Assembly: GCA_965204165.1 (NCBI GenBank)
Contig: OZ241969.1
Coordinates: 1,612,001-1,676,000 of the forward strand
Source: VYFG01 sp965204165
GTDB lineage: Bacteria; Pseudomonadota; Gammaproteobacteria; Arenicellales; Poriferihabitantaceae
Length of the DNA: 64,000 bases
Reading direction: 5' to 3'
Position numbers and translations under genes: made by a program. Positions 45,607 through 55,129 of the stretch are shown here, piece by piece; the first letter of the stretch is position 1, and every line of letters begins with the position of its first letter. A model generated the notes under the pieces. That model was not told the DNA's origin. It saw only the letters and a program-made list of their open reading frames with translations, and did no database searches.

Positions 45607-46017
45607 ATGACCAGCCCGCTGCTTGCACTGACCGCCGACGAGTGGGAGAACCTGTGCGACGGTTGCGGCCGTTGCTGCCTGGTCAAGCTGGAGGACGAGG
45701 ACACCGGCGAGATCCACTATACCAATGTCGCCTGCCGGTTTCTCGATACGGCTTCCTGCCGGTGCACGGACTATGAAAACCGCGAAAGGATCCAGCCGGC
45801 CTGCATCGTGCTGGGCCCTGAGAGACTGGACACCCTCGAACAGATGCCGTGGACCTGCGCCTACCGGCTGGTGCACGAAGGGCGAACGCTGGACAGGGAT
45901 CCCGAATCCCTTCCGGTGACCGGGAAGGTGGTCAGCGAGCAATTCATCCACGAGGAACAGGTCGTGGAACATCTGGCCGACTGGGTTTCAAACAGCGAAC
46001 CAGCCCGGAAGGGGTAA
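45607..46017 (+). CDS. ycgN: YcgN-like cysteine-cluster protein (UPF0260/YkgJ family)
   Basis: 136 residues from the ATG at 45607. The cysteine pattern is C-x2-C-x3-CC near residues 18-25 (LCDGCGRCCLVKL), then CRFLD...CRCTDYENR and PACIVL, with a later WTCAYR. This arrangement is typical of YcgN, a small conserved gammaproteobacterial protein thought to bind metal or iron-sulfur. It lies 16 bases after yejF and may be co-transcribed. Molecular function is unknown. Confidence 0.88.
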   Translation: MTSPLLALTADEWENLCDGCGRCCLVKLEDEDTGEIHYTNVACRFLDTASCRCTDYENRERIQPACIVLGPERLDTLEQMPWTCAYRLVHEGRTLDRDPESLPVTGKVVSEQFIHEEQVVEHLADWVSNSEPARKG

Positions 46018-46076
46018 CGGGGACACCGGGGCAGTTGCCCGTCAGCCCTCGCGATCCGGTGACCTCCGGGCCCGCG

Positions 46077-46820
46077 TCAGAACACGGCCAGACGGATCAG
46101 CATCATTGCCCCGACCAGGGTCAGCAGCAGTGCGACAGCCATCTTGAGTTTCGACTCCGCCAGCCGGTGGGCGGCCCAGCCGCCGGCCAGCACACCCACG
46201 GACAGCACCACCGTCAGCCAAAGGCCAAGCTCCAGGTCCACAATCCCCTTGTGGAGATTCCACCCCGTGGCCATCAGCGATATGGGTATCTGGATCACCT
46301 GGCCAAGCCCCACCACGATCCGGACCGGAACCCGGAACCAGACCAGGACGGGCACCAGCACCAACGGCCCCCCGGCGCCGGTCAGGGCGCAGATCGTCCC
46401 CGTGAAAAATCCCGCCGCCACGTAGCCCGTCCCGCCCAGCCCTTCGCCGTCGCCCGGCCCCCGGCCCCGGCGGACCAGCGCGTCCACGCCGCTGAACAGG
46501 ATCAGCAGCGCAATGAGCGTCTCGAGAATCAGCCCCGGCGCATGGGGCAGCAGCCAGGCGCCCAGCAGGGCGCCGGGCACCGCGCCCAGGCATACCTGCC
46601 GGGCGGAAGGCCCGTGCAGACTGCCGTGCCGGTGGTACACCAGACCGCCGACGATGCCCGGCAGCAGGTAGGCCAGCATGCAGGCGGGGATCACGGCATG
46701 GATGGGCACGCCGCCGAGAAAATGCAGCACCGGAACCTGGAGCACGCCGCCAATGCCGATGCTGCCGATCATCATCCCGATGACCAGCACGAGCAACAGC
46801 ACCAACGGCGAAAGCAGCAT
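46077..46820 (-). CDS. TauE/SafE-family sulfite/sulfonate exporter
   Basis: 247 residues with about eight hydrophobic segments. TauE/SafE hallmarks are GMMIGSIGIGGVLQVPVLHF in the first helices and GFFTGTICALTGAGGPLVLV in the second half. Members export sulfite, sulfoacetate or organosulfur compounds. Its position beside a probable methanesulfonate monooxygenase locus, whose product is sulfite, gives a specific reason for an exporter here. It is on the same strand as the LysR gene, 205 bases downstream of it. Confidence 0.85.
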   Translation of the reverse strand: MLLSPLVLLLVLVIGMMIGSIGIGGVLQVPVLHFLGGVPIHAVIPACMLAYLLPGIVGGLVYHRHGSLHGPSARQVCLGAVPGALLGAWLLPHAPGLILETLIALLILFSGVDALVRRGRGPGDGEGLGGTGYVAAGFFTGTICALTGAGGPLVLVPVLVWFRVPVRIVVGLGQVIQIPISLMATGWNLHKGIVDLELGLWLTVVLSVGVLAGGWAAHRLAESKLKMAVALLLTLVGAMMLIRLAVF

Positions 46821-47025
46821 GGACGGACCGGGCTATGCGGGGGGCCGATTATGCACTGTTGCCTCCCCGATTCAATGCGCTAGACCGGAAATCGCACAGT
46901 GGCGGGAGAAATAACGGACGCTTCCCGACCTGAAGGAAGTCTTTCGATTGGACTTCAGGATGCTGGTGTACCCGCTTGCGGACGAAACGGCTTCCCTGGC
47001 AAGCGGGAACGCGGCCCGGTCGCAA

Positions 47026-47940
47026 TCATTTCCCGGATTCCAGGAAGGAGGATTCTTCCAGCAGCCCGTTCGCCAGGGCCTGGCGCATCAGGGATTCGAT
47101 GGCCTTGGTCATCGGAAACACCGGATCGCCCGGCACCCAGACCAGTCCCATGGACTGGGTGATACTTGGCGATTCGAGCACTTTTTGCCGGGTATGCGGC
47201 AGATGAGCGAATCGCTTGGGCACGATGGTGGCAAGGTCACCGGCCATCACGTGGAAGGCCAGCTGGAAGATGGAGTTCGATTCAAGCTTCGGGGTGGGAT
47301 TGCACCCCACCTGGGCGAAAGCCGCATTCATGATCTGGCGTTCCCGGGTGGAGTCGGACAGGAGCGACAACGGCAGGGTGGCTGCTTCTTTCCAGGTGCT
47401 GGTGGGCGCATCATCCAGCCAGTCGTTTTCCGGCAGCAGCAGGTAGAGTGGCTCCTCGTACAATGGCAGGGTGATGAATTTCTCGAGTTGCGGATCGTCA
47501 AGATCCGTGAAGCCCACATCCAGTTCGAAGTTGCCCAGCATGAGCACCAGCTGGTCCAGGCCCATGAACTGGATATCGAGTTGTACGAAAGGGTACCGGC
47601 GCTGCACCATCTGGCTGACCGCCGGAAACAGCGGGGAGCTCATGGGACTCGCCCCGATACGGAGCTGGCCGTTCAGGTTGTCCCTCATCACCGCCAGCTC
47701 GTCCAGCATCGCCGAACGATCCGCCAGCAGCCGCTTGGCCCAGTTGATGACGACATGGCCTTCCTGGGTGAATCCCTGGAACTTCTGCTGCCGGAGGATG
47801 ATCGGAAATCCGAGTTCTTCTTCCAGGCTCTTGAGGGAGCTTGACAGGCTCGGTTGGGACACGTGACATTTTTCCGCGGCACGACCGAAATGCCCCTCCT
47901 GTTCCAGAGCTACAAGATATTGAAATTGACGTAGATACAT
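47026..47940 (-). CDS. LysR-family transcriptional regulator
   Basis: 304 residues from the ATG at 47940 with a GGGAG site. The N-terminal helix-turn-helix includes GHFGRAAEKCHVSQPSLSSS (residues 16-35), followed by a LysR substrate-binding domain. It is divergent from the GcvT-like/PanB-like/msm genes, the normal arrangement for a LysR activator of the divergent operon. Its inducer might be the sulfonate or a C1 or sulfur intermediate. Confidence 0.92.
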   Translation of the reverse strand: MYLRQFQYLVALEQEGHFGRAAEKCHVSQPSLSSSLKSLEEELGFPIILRQQKFQGFTQEGHVVINWAKRLLADRSAMLDELAVMRDNLNGQLRIGASPMSSPLFPAVSQMVQRRYPFVQLDIQFMGLDQLVLMLGNFELDVGFTDLDDPQLEKFITLPLYEEPLYLLLPENDWLDDAPTSTWKEAATLPLSLLSDSTRERQIMNAAFAQVGCNPTPKLESNSIFQLAFHVMAGDLATIVPKRFAHLPHTRQKVLESPSITQSMGLVWVPGDPVFPMTKAIESLMRQALANGLLEESSFLESGK

Positions 47941-47960
47941 GGTCTCCCGCCCCTTGTGCT

Positions 47961-47988
47961 TTGATCGCGATTTTGTGGATATTATAAT
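47961..47988 (+). promoter_or_regulatory. Promoter for the GcvT-like gene
   Basis: -35 TTGATC (47961-47966), 16-base spacer, perfect -10 TATAAT (47983-47988). It lies in a strikingly AT-rich patch of the LysR divergent region, where LysR binding sites would be expected. Confidence 0.55.
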
Positions 47989-48061
47989 TTTTGATAATTC
48001 TAAACTATCAGCAAGCCCCTGGGGCAGGCTGGTCCGGGCAATTTCCCATCGGTAACGCAGC

Positions 48062-49063
48062 ATGGCCGGTCTATCTGATTTTGGCGTCCGGGACTTCGGC
48101 AACGTGCTGGAAGAGGCGGGAGCATGCCGTTCCGGCTGCGTGCTGTTCGATTTCTCATTCATGTCATGTGCAAGGATTTCCGGTCCGGGCAGCCGTGAAT
48201 GCATCGAGGGGCTCCAGTCCCGCCCTATCACGGGAATGCAGCCGGGGGAGATTCGCTACGGCGTATGCGTCGACGGGACGCGGGCCGTGCGCTCTGATGT
48301 GACGGTCTGGTGCATGGATACCGACAGCTATGAGGTCTATTCCGGCCTCCGGGCCGATATTGAACGGGCCGTCTCGATGGCCTCCGAATCAACCGGCGTG
48401 ATGGACCGGTCGTGCGAGACCTTCGTTTTCTCTGTACAGGGGCCGTCGGCCCTCCGGTCCCTGGGTGAGTTTGGAGACACCGCCGACCTGGGACGGTTGC
48501 CTTACTTCTGCCACAGGGAGATTTCCCTGGCCGGAGTAGCGTGCCGGATCGGCCGTCTCGGGTATACCGGGGAGAGAGGGTTTGAAATCGTGGTCACCGG
48601 CGACGCCGAAGCGGATGCGTTGTACACGGCGCTCGCCGGCAAGATCCGGCCCGCGGGACTGGATGCGGCGGATATTCTCCGGACAGAGGCAGGCTATCTG
48701 CTTTTCTGCAACGACTGCCGGCTTGGCTGCAACAGCCATGAGCTCGGACTGGGACGGTTCGATGCGGAACAGCCGGTCCGGCGCCACTATCGCCGGGTGT
48801 TCTTCCACAGCGACCGGTTGGCGCTCGATTCGCCGTATTCGGCGCCGCAAGCCGTCGCTTCCCCGGCTTCCGGGCAGATCCTGGTTACTTCGGCTTCCCG
48901 CAGCGTTGTATTCGGCGGGACTGTCGGAATGGGCCTGGTGCTGGCTTCTGATCCGCCGGCAACACGATTCGGTGCCGGCGTCCTTGGGATCGAACGCATG
49001 CGCACTGTACGGAACCGGCCGCTTTTCGATCCTGACAAGCGGATTGCGCGGGGTGATTGGTAG
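48062..49063 (+). CDS. GcvT-like folate-fold protein (aminomethyltransferase family)
   Basis: 333 residues of the GcvT/YgfZ fold. Recognisable elements are VLFDFSFMSCARISGPGSRE (residues 27-46), FVFSVQGPSAL, LPYFCHREISLAGVACRI and LGYTGERGFEIVV near residue 177, then ILRTEAGYLLFCNDC. Family members transfer C1 groups to tetrahydrofolate, including demethylases such as DmdA. Placed directly before a PanB-like gene and msmABCD, it may take the C1 unit released from the sulfonate. The folate-binding residues cannot be confirmed without alignment. Confidence 0.82.
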   Translation: MAGLSDFGVRDFGNVLEEAGACRSGCVLFDFSFMSCARISGPGSRECIEGLQSRPITGMQPGEIRYGVCVDGTRAVRSDVTVWCMDTDSYEVYSGLRADIERAVSMASESTGVMDRSCETFVFSVQGPSALRSLGEFGDTADLGRLPYFCHREISLAGVACRIGRLGYTGERGFEIVVTGDAEADALYTALAGKIRPAGLDAADILRTEAGYLLFCNDCRLGCNSHELGLGRFDAEQPVRRHYRRVFFHSDRLALDSPYSAPQAVASPASGQILVTSASRSVVFGGTVGMGLVLASDPPATRFGAGVLGIERMRTVRNRPLFDPDKRIARGDW

Positions 49064-49144
49064 CCTCGTCCTCGGCGCTGCCTGTGGCCATCGGCGGCCC
49101 GCTATTGTTTAGGTTTCGGCTATTGAATCATAGAAAACACCTCT

Positions 49145-49173
49145 TTGACGGAATTGCCACGTAGCCATAGTAT
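49145..49173 (+). promoter_or_regulatory. Promoter for the PanB-like/msm operon
   Basis: -35 TTGACG (49145-49150), 17-base spacer, -10 TAGTAT (49168-49173). Transcription would start near 49180, supporting the start codon at 49238 over upstream candidates. Confidence 0.5.
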
Positions 49174-49237
49174 GAGTGCATCGGTAGACCATGCCGGGCA
49201 AGCATTACACATCGAACAACCAATCGTGGAGCAAACA

Positions 49238-50116
49238 ATGGCGGAGTCCGCTAAGCGCAAGAAAATCACCATCAACCAGCTGAACAGGAAGATGCGGGAG
49301 GGCGAACAGATCGTCCAGATGGCCATCTATGACTATCGAAGTGCTGTAATCGCCGACCGTCTTGGTATCGATATTCTCTGTGTATCCGACACCGGCGGCA
49401 TGATTCTCTTCGGACACAAGTCCACAGTGACGGTTACCTTTGATGAAGTCATGATGATGGCCAAGGCCATTGACCGGGGCAGCCGGTATGGTCTTCGCAT
49501 GGTGGACATGCCCTACTGGAGCTTTCATGTCTCACCGGACCAGGCAGTGGAGAATGCCGGCCGGTTCGTGCACGAGGCCAATGCCGAGGTCATGAAATGC
49601 GAAGGCAACCAGCATCACGCAAAAAACATAGAAGCCATCGTCAAGGCCGGGATTCCGGTTCAGGGCCATATCGGCATTACCCCGATGCGCATGCCGCAGC
49701 TGGGCGGCTTCTTCGCCCAGGGGAAAACCGCCGACCGGGCAAAGGAACTGGTGGATGACGCCTGGGCGATGGTGGATGCGGGGTGCTTCTCCATCCTGTG
49801 TGAAGTGACCAGCGAGGAAGTCTGCCAGTACCTGACCGAGACGCTGCCCGTGCCGGTGATCAGCCTGGGTGCGGGCAACAAGGCCGATGGCGTGCATATC
49901 ATCACCTCGGACCTGTTCAACCTGTACGAGGAGCATGTGCCGAGGCACTCCAAGATCTACACGGACCTGATCCCGATCATGGAAGACGTGTTTATCCGGT
50001 ATCGCGACGAAGTGAAATCCCGCGACTACCCGGGGCCGGAACACACGATCTACATGAAACCCGAAGAACTGAGGAAATTTGCAGAAGAGGTCAACTGGGA
50101 ATCCAAGCTCGACTGA
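49238..50116 (+). CDS. PanB-like 3-methyl-2-oxobutanoate hydroxymethyltransferase family protein
   Basis: 292 residues from ATG 49238, preceded by GGAG. The PanB fold and active-site residues are present: metal-binding Asp in CVSDTGGM and in MVDMPYWSF, the KCEGN segment (PanB KIEGG), GHIGITP, and the catalytic Glu in ILCEVTSEE. PanB uses methylene-tetrahydrofolate to add hydroxymethyl to a keto acid. Clustering with msm genes and a GcvT-like gene instead of panC suggests a dedicated role in formaldehyde or C1 assimilation rather than pantothenate synthesis. This role is inference. Confidence 0.85.
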   Translation: MAESAKRKKITINQLNRKMREGEQIVQMAIYDYRSAVIADRLGIDILCVSDTGGMILFGHKSTVTVTFDEVMMMAKAIDRGSRYGLRMVDMPYWSFHVSPDQAVENAGRFVHEANAEVMKCEGNQHHAKNIEAIVKAGIPVQGHIGITPMRMPQLGGFFAQGKTADRAKELVDDAWAMVDAGCFSILCEVTSEEVCQYLTETLPVPVISLGAGNKADGVHIITSDLFNLYEEHVPRHSKIYTDLIPIMEDVFIRYRDEVKSRDYPGPEHTIYMKPEELRKFAEEVNWESKLD

Positions 50117-50186
50117 CCGGACAGATCCCGGCTGCCTGCCTGCATACAAAACCATCAAATCCACAACGCACACAAGCCAATTTGCC

Positions 50187-51461
50187 ATGTCATCAAGAAA
50201 CCACGCACAATGGACCGCACCGCCCAAACTATCCAAGGGTGAGTGGGTTGACAGCCGCATCTATACCGACCAGGCAATTTTCGAGGAAGAGCTCGACAAG
50301 ATCTGGAAGAAGTCCTGGATTCCCGTATGCCACGAGTCAGAGTTGAAGAACGCCTATGATTTCCGGACCGTGACCGTTGCCCGAGAGCCCGTTATCGTGG
50401 TCCGCGGCAAGGACATGAAGGTGCGTTCTTTCCTCAATGTGTGTCCGCATCGCGGCAACATGATCGAGCGTCGCCCCTCCGGCAGTTTCCGCGAGGGAAG
50501 CCCTTCCGGCACGCCGAGGCACATGACCTGCATGTTCCACGCCTGGCAGTTCGACATGAAGGGACGGTGTACCTACATCTCGCGGCAGGAGGAAGGTTAC
50601 CAGGACCGCCTGAAAAAGGAGGACGTGGGTCTCAGGGAACTGAAAACCGAAGTCTACTTCGGCGGTTTCGTCTGGGTAAATCTGGATGACAACAACCCGA
50701 TGACCGTCGAGGACTGGGCTGCGGGTTCACTGGATTGCCTGCGTTCCTCGCTGGATGAGGAGCCACTGGAGATTTTCCATTATCACAAGGCCATCATCCC
50801 GTGCAATTACAAGTTGTGGCATGACACCAATTGCGAGTTCTATCACGACTTCCTGCACTACCATAACCGCATCACGGGCTTCAACGATGCGTACTTCGCG
50901 CGCAAGAACTCGGGCTTCAACAATGGCCATATCAACGTCGGCAGCTTCGAGGTCCAGTATGACAAGTACCAGGGCTTCCACTCCCGCGAAACATTGTCCT
51001 TCCCGCACCTGCCCCCCAACCACTGGTACATGGTCGACATGTTCCCCGGGGTCAATTTCAACCTGCGCGGCTCCGCCCTGCGGTGCGACCTGATGACACC
51101 CTTGGGCCCGGACAAGGTGCTGATCGAATTCCGCGGGCTGGGCCTGGCCAGCGATACCCCGGAAGAAAGGCAAACTCGTGTTCAGCATCACAACAGTATC
51201 TGGGGTCCCTTCGGCCGGAATCTGCATGAAGACCTGCTGGCTGTGACCGCACAGGGCGCCTGCATGCACCCCGCCGCGGAAAATCGCCACATTCTGCATG
51301 CCCGCCATGAGAACGAAACCATCCACGATGAAAACGGCATGCGTCACTACTATGAGGAATGGGGACGCTGGCTGGATCGTTCTCCCAGCAACCCGGATCA
51401 TGCGTTCGAGGCATACCAGATTCCGGATACGGCATCTGAAGGCCAAAGAGCCAGCGCCTGA
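50187..51461 (+). CDS. msmA: Methanesulfonate monooxygenase hydroxylase alpha subunit (MsmA-like)
   Basis: 424 residues. The Rieske centre is C86-x-H88 and C115-x2-H118, with 26 residues between the two halves instead of the usual 15-17. That long spacer is the reported hallmark of MsmA from methanesulfonate users. The catalytic iron site is in NCEFYHDFLHYHNR (H220 and H224 or H226), with Glu217 at the bridging position. It oxidises methanesulfonate with O2 and electrons from MsmC/MsmD to formaldehyde and sulfite. It is followed in canonical order by msmB, msmC and msmD, which strongly supports the call. Confidence 0.87.
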   Translation: MSSRNHAQWTAPPKLSKGEWVDSRIYTDQAIFEEELDKIWKKSWIPVCHESELKNAYDFRTVTVAREPVIVVRGKDMKVRSFLNVCPHRGNMIERRPSGSFREGSPSGTPRHMTCMFHAWQFDMKGRCTYISRQEEGYQDRLKKEDVGLRELKTEVYFGGFVWVNLDDNNPMTVEDWAAGSLDCLRSSLDEEPLEIFHYHKAIIPCNYKLWHDTNCEFYHDFLHYHNRITGFNDAYFARKNSGFNNGHINVGSFEVQYDKYQGFHSRETLSFPHLPPNHWYMVDMFPGVNFNLRGSALRCDLMTPLGPDKVLIEFRGLGLASDTPEERQTRVQHHNSIWGPFGRNLHEDLLAVTAQGACMHPAAENRHILHARHENETIHDENGMRHYYEEWGRWLDRSPSNPDHAFEAYQIPDTASEGQRASA

Positions 51462-51552
51462 TCCGGCTATCGAATCATACCCATGGCATCCGGCGGCGCC
51501 AGGGCGCTGCCGGTGCATGGGTGCTCATCATCTTAAGTTTTAGATTGTGAAT

Positions 51553-52062
51553 ATGTCTGCTAACAACACCTCAAACAACGTCGTAATCGTCGAGCAAATC
51601 AAATCCCTGATCTACAAGACCTGCCTCAACCAGGACGACCTGAACTGGGGCGACTGGCTGGATTCCTGTGATGACGGGTTCGAATACGCCATCCGTTCAT
51701 ACAGTCCCGAGATCAGTGCGGACATGACCTATCTCAGTGGAAGCAGGGAACACATGCGCTCGCTGGTGGACATGCTGCCCAAGCACAACTCGGACCATTC
51801 CCCGCTGAAGCGTCATTGCACGGTATATGACGTGCAGGTTGCGGAAGATGGCAAATCCGCCACCGCAACGACATCCCTGGCGGTCTACCAGACCCTTCTC
51901 GACGGCATAAATTCCCATGTGGATGCCGGAAGTTCGCACCTGTTCCTGGTCGGCCGATACAACGATCGTTTTTCGATCAGCGACGGCCAGGTGAAGTTCG
52001 CCGAACGGGAGGTCAGGCTGCTGAACCGGCGGCTCGACAAGGGATCACACTACCCGATTTGA
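51553..52062 (+). CDS. msmB: Methanesulfonate monooxygenase beta subunit (MsmB-like)
   Basis: 169 residues from ATG 51553 (a GTG at 51547 adds two residues), a normal size for ring-hydroxylating oxygenase small subunits of the NTF2-like fold. Family features are DDGFEYAIRSYSPEISADM, the HCTVYDVQV strand and RYNDRFSISDGQVKFAEREV near the C-terminus. It has no cofactor ligands; it stabilises the alpha3beta3 hydroxylase. It lies 91 bases after msmA. Confidence 0.86.
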   Translation: MSANNTSNNVVIVEQIKSLIYKTCLNQDDLNWGDWLDSCDDGFEYAIRSYSPEISADMTYLSGSREHMRSLVDMLPKHNSDHSPLKRHCTVYDVQVAEDGKSATATTSLAVYQTLLDGINSHVDAGSSHLFLVGRYNDRFSISDGQVKFAEREVRLLNRRLDKGSHYPI

Positions 52063-52101
52063 CGGGCCGGCTGTTCGTTCACTCGGCCCAAGGATAAGAC
52101 C

Positions 52102-52473
<372 letters not shown>

Positions 52474-52529
52474 GTGATTGCCGGCACCTGACCGCAGGAT
52501 CGTAATCCCCACCCATTCCGGCCCCTGTC

Positions 52530-53585
52530 GTGCTGATCGAGGTAGGCAACAAAAGGCAGTCAGCCGATTTCGAGGCTGAGCCCGGAGAAAAACTGCTGTA
52601 TGCCGGATTGCGCGCCGGCGTTCCGTTGCCCTATGAATGCGGAACCGGCACCTGCGGCACCTGCTGGGGCAGATTGCGCGAAGGTGACATCGAACAGGGC
52701 TGGGAAGAGGCGCCCGGCAGGGGCAGGCTGAAACCGGAGCGCGGCGATTTCCTGATGTGCCAGGCGACCGCAAGGTCAAGATGCAGGATCGGCATACCCG
52801 GCGAGATACAGAGATTTCGCGATGACGACATTACACCCGGGCATCATGTCGTCACCCTCCGTGACTGGAGCGACGAGGCCAGGGACATCCGGTGCTTCCA
52901 GGCTGATTTCCCCGCGCCGGTCTCCTTTCATGCCGGACAGTTTTTCGTGTTGGAAGTGCCGGGTCTGCCGGGTTTCCGCGCCTACTCGATGGTCAATTAC
53001 GCCGCGGAAACGAAGTCGCTTGAATTCGTGATCAAGCGAATGCCCGGCGGAGGGTTTTCCGAGTGGGCTTTCACCAGGGAAGGCACCATCGAGGGGGTGC
53101 GCGCCTTTGGTCCCCTGGGCCGGGCCACGTTCCACCCGGATGAGTCCCGTGAACTGTTTCTCGTCGGCGGTGGCTCCGGCATCGCCGGCCTGATGTCCAT
53201 ACTCGACCATGCGCACGAATCCGGCCATTTGCGAAAACACCGGGCCAGGCTGTTCTTTGGCGTTCGCACGGTCCGGGACCTGTTTTTCGCCGACAGGCTG
53301 CGGGCGCTGAAAGCCGAACATCCGGATGGTCTGTCCGTGACCGTCGTGTTCTCCCATGAGGATGAGGGCGCCGTGATGGAGCAATCGCTACCGAAGGAAT
53401 TGAACTGGGCCACCGGTTTCGTGCATGAAGCGGCGATTTCCGCTTTGCAGGCGGAGGAAGGGTTGCCGGACAACCTGATGGCCTACTTGGCCGGACCGCC
53501 GCCCATGGTGGACAGCGCAATCCGTTCCCTGATTGTCGAAGCCGGGCTGTCGCCCGGGAGTATCCGTTATGACAAGTTCTCCTGA
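52530..53585 (+). CDS. msmD: Ferredoxin reductase of the monooxygenase (MsmD-like)
   Basis: 351 residues from a GTG start. An N-terminal plant-type [2Fe-2S] domain has C37, C42, C45 and C77 (ECGTGTCGTCWGRL, FLMCQA). The FAD-binding segment RAYSMVNYA lies at about residue 149, and an NAD(P)-binding GGGSGIAGLMSIL follows at about 210. This three-domain layout transfers electrons from NADH to the Rieske ferredoxin. It is the last gene of the oxygenase operon before a 242-base gap. Confidence 0.88.
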   Translation: MLIEVGNKRQSADFEAEPGEKLLYAGLRAGVPLPYECGTGTCGTCWGRLREGDIEQGWEEAPGRGRLKPERGDFLMCQATARSRCRIGIPGEIQRFRDDDITPGHHVVTLRDWSDEARDIRCFQADFPAPVSFHAGQFFVLEVPGLPGFRAYSMVNYAAETKSLEFVIKRMPGGGFSEWAFTREGTIEGVRAFGPLGRATFHPDESRELFLVGGGSGIAGLMSILDHAHESGHLRKHRARLFFGVRTVRDLFFADRLRALKAEHPDGLSVTVVFSHEDEGAVMEQSLPKELNWATGFVHEAAISALQAEEGLPDNLMAYLAGPPPMVDSAIRSLIVEAGLSPGSIRYDKFS

Positions 53586-53827
53586 CGCCGTCATTCTGTC
53601 ATGGAGAGATGACGCCGACTCGAGTCCTGCCGTGCGTCGGGAGTGGCGTGAAACTCCAAAATCTCATGATAGGCAGGGGTAATCGCTTAATTACCTTGAA
53701 TGATTTTACAAATTGCTCAGGATAGTTTGAGATTGCAAGGTCACCGGTTCCGTTCCAAGTGTCATGGGTCAGGGTTGTCCGGGTGACCAAAATGTCCATA
53801 AATCACACCAGCCGAGAGGAGAAAAGC
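53586..53827 (+). other. Spacer between oxygenase and transporter genes
   Basis: 242 bases with no gene. AT-rich at 53680-53730, where a separate promoter for the transporter genes may lie; no pair of boxes is convincing. A 7-bp inverted repeat GGTCACC/GGTGACC (53739-53745 with 53782-53788) could be an operator or leader hairpin. Confidence 0.4.
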
Positions 53828-54955
53828 ATGTTGAAATCAAAATTCCACCGTGTCGCCACAACTGTTTGTGCTGCGACCGCAATCGCTTTCGGGTTTGCGC
53901 AATCGGCCAACGCAGATGTCGACTTCGGTTCCCCCGGGGAAGCAGTCGAACTTGTCATTGGTTATCAGCCATACTACACGGAGTCCTGGTCCGGCGTCGT
54001 AAACAACGGCAAGCAGATGTGGAAGAAGCATTTGCCGGAAGGCTCCACCGCGGAATTCCAGATCGGACTCCAGGGTTCCGTCATCGTCAACGCCATGACC
54101 GGCGAAAAGCAGCACATTGGCTATATGGGCGACATGCCGGCCATTGCCTCCACTTTCCGGAACATACAGGAACGCGGCGGTACCGATATCCGCATCGTGG
54201 CGGCCCTGGGCACATCCAAGCAGCAGTGCAACATCTTCCTGATCCGGAACGATGCCCCTGAATTCGAAAGCGGCGCCGATGCGGTCAAGTGGATGGACGG
54301 AAAAATCACGTCAGCGCCCCATGGCGCCTGCACCGACCGTTTCGCACGGCTGGCGTTTCAGAAGGCCGGCATCGAGCCGGCACGGTACCTGAACCAGAAC
54401 ATCGAGGTCATCACCACGAACTTTCGTGCCGGGAAGCTTGATGCTGCCGCGATCTGGGAACCCACCGCGTCAAAGATCGTGATGTCGGGGATCGCCCGCC
54501 GGGCCGCGAGCGGCGAGGACTTCGATGCCCTGGACGGTGCATTCATGGTGATGCTGAACGACCTGATCTCGCAGCGGCCGGACGTACACAGGGGCTGGCT
54601 TGAGGCCGAACTCGACGCCCAGCTCTTCATGGCCGACCCCGCGAACGCGGATGAAGTGGCGGCCCTGGCGGAATCCCAGACCGAGAAGATCGACCGGGAG
54701 GTGCTGAAGCACGCCATGTTCGGCGGATGGCCGGCCAACCAGGGTGGCGGAGAAGTGAAGGTGCAGCTGGATTTCATCGTCAATGACCGGGTCCAGTCCC
54801 TGCTTGATGACGCAACCGCGTTTCTGTACAGCCTGCCGAAAAAACCTGCGGCTGAGCCCAGCATCCGCGATGGCGGCGTGACCGATGCCATGGCCCGCGA
54901 AGTGCTTGAGGCCCGGGGACTGAGCAGCCCGCTGGGAGTCATCACGGCAAACTGA
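53828..54955 (+). CDS. msmE: SsuA/TauA/NrtA-type substrate-binding protein (probable sulfonate)
   Basis: 375 residues from ATG 53828 after a GAGGAG ribosome site. Signal peptide MLKSKFHRVATTVCAATAIA with cleavage near SANA-DV. The mature domain resembles NMT1/TauA-type proteins (VELVIGYQPYYTESW, GYMGDMPAIAS, AAIWEPTASKI). It has an extended C-terminus compared with TauA. It lies directly after the oxygenase operon, matching the MsmE component of known methanesulfonate importers. Ligand assignment is by context. Confidence 0.82.
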   Translation: MLKSKFHRVATTVCAATAIAFGFAQSANADVDFGSPGEAVELVIGYQPYYTESWSGVVNNGKQMWKKHLPEGSTAEFQIGLQGSVIVNAMTGEKQHIGYMGDMPAIASTFRNIQERGGTDIRIVAALGTSKQQCNIFLIRNDAPEFESGADAVKWMDGKITSAPHGACTDRFARLAFQKAGIEPARYLNQNIEVITTNFRAGKLDAAAIWEPTASKIVMSGIARRAASGEDFDALDGAFMVMLNDLISQRPDVHRGWLEAELDAQLFMADPANADEVAALAESQTEKIDREVLKHAMFGGWPANQGGGEVKVQLDFIVNDRVQSLLDDATAFLYSLPKKPAAEPSIRDGGVTDAMAREVLEARGLSSPLGVITAN

Positions 54956-55129
54956 CGAAAATTACGCCGGCATATCGGGCGGGCGGCGGGACAATGTCCC
55001 CTGCCCGCCTGACTGTCGGTTCGACCGTTGCTTCATCAGGTGGTCGGCTGGTATGTGGACCCACAAACCGGCAGGTCATCTGTAATTTGGGCCGACACGT
55101 CGAAAGCAACCGTCACCGGATGAACTGTA

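Noticed and set aside
49145..49237. Upstream start for the PanB-like gene
   Set aside because: The predicted promoter occupies 49145-49173, and a GGAG site precedes the ATG at 49238, where the family similarity soon begins.
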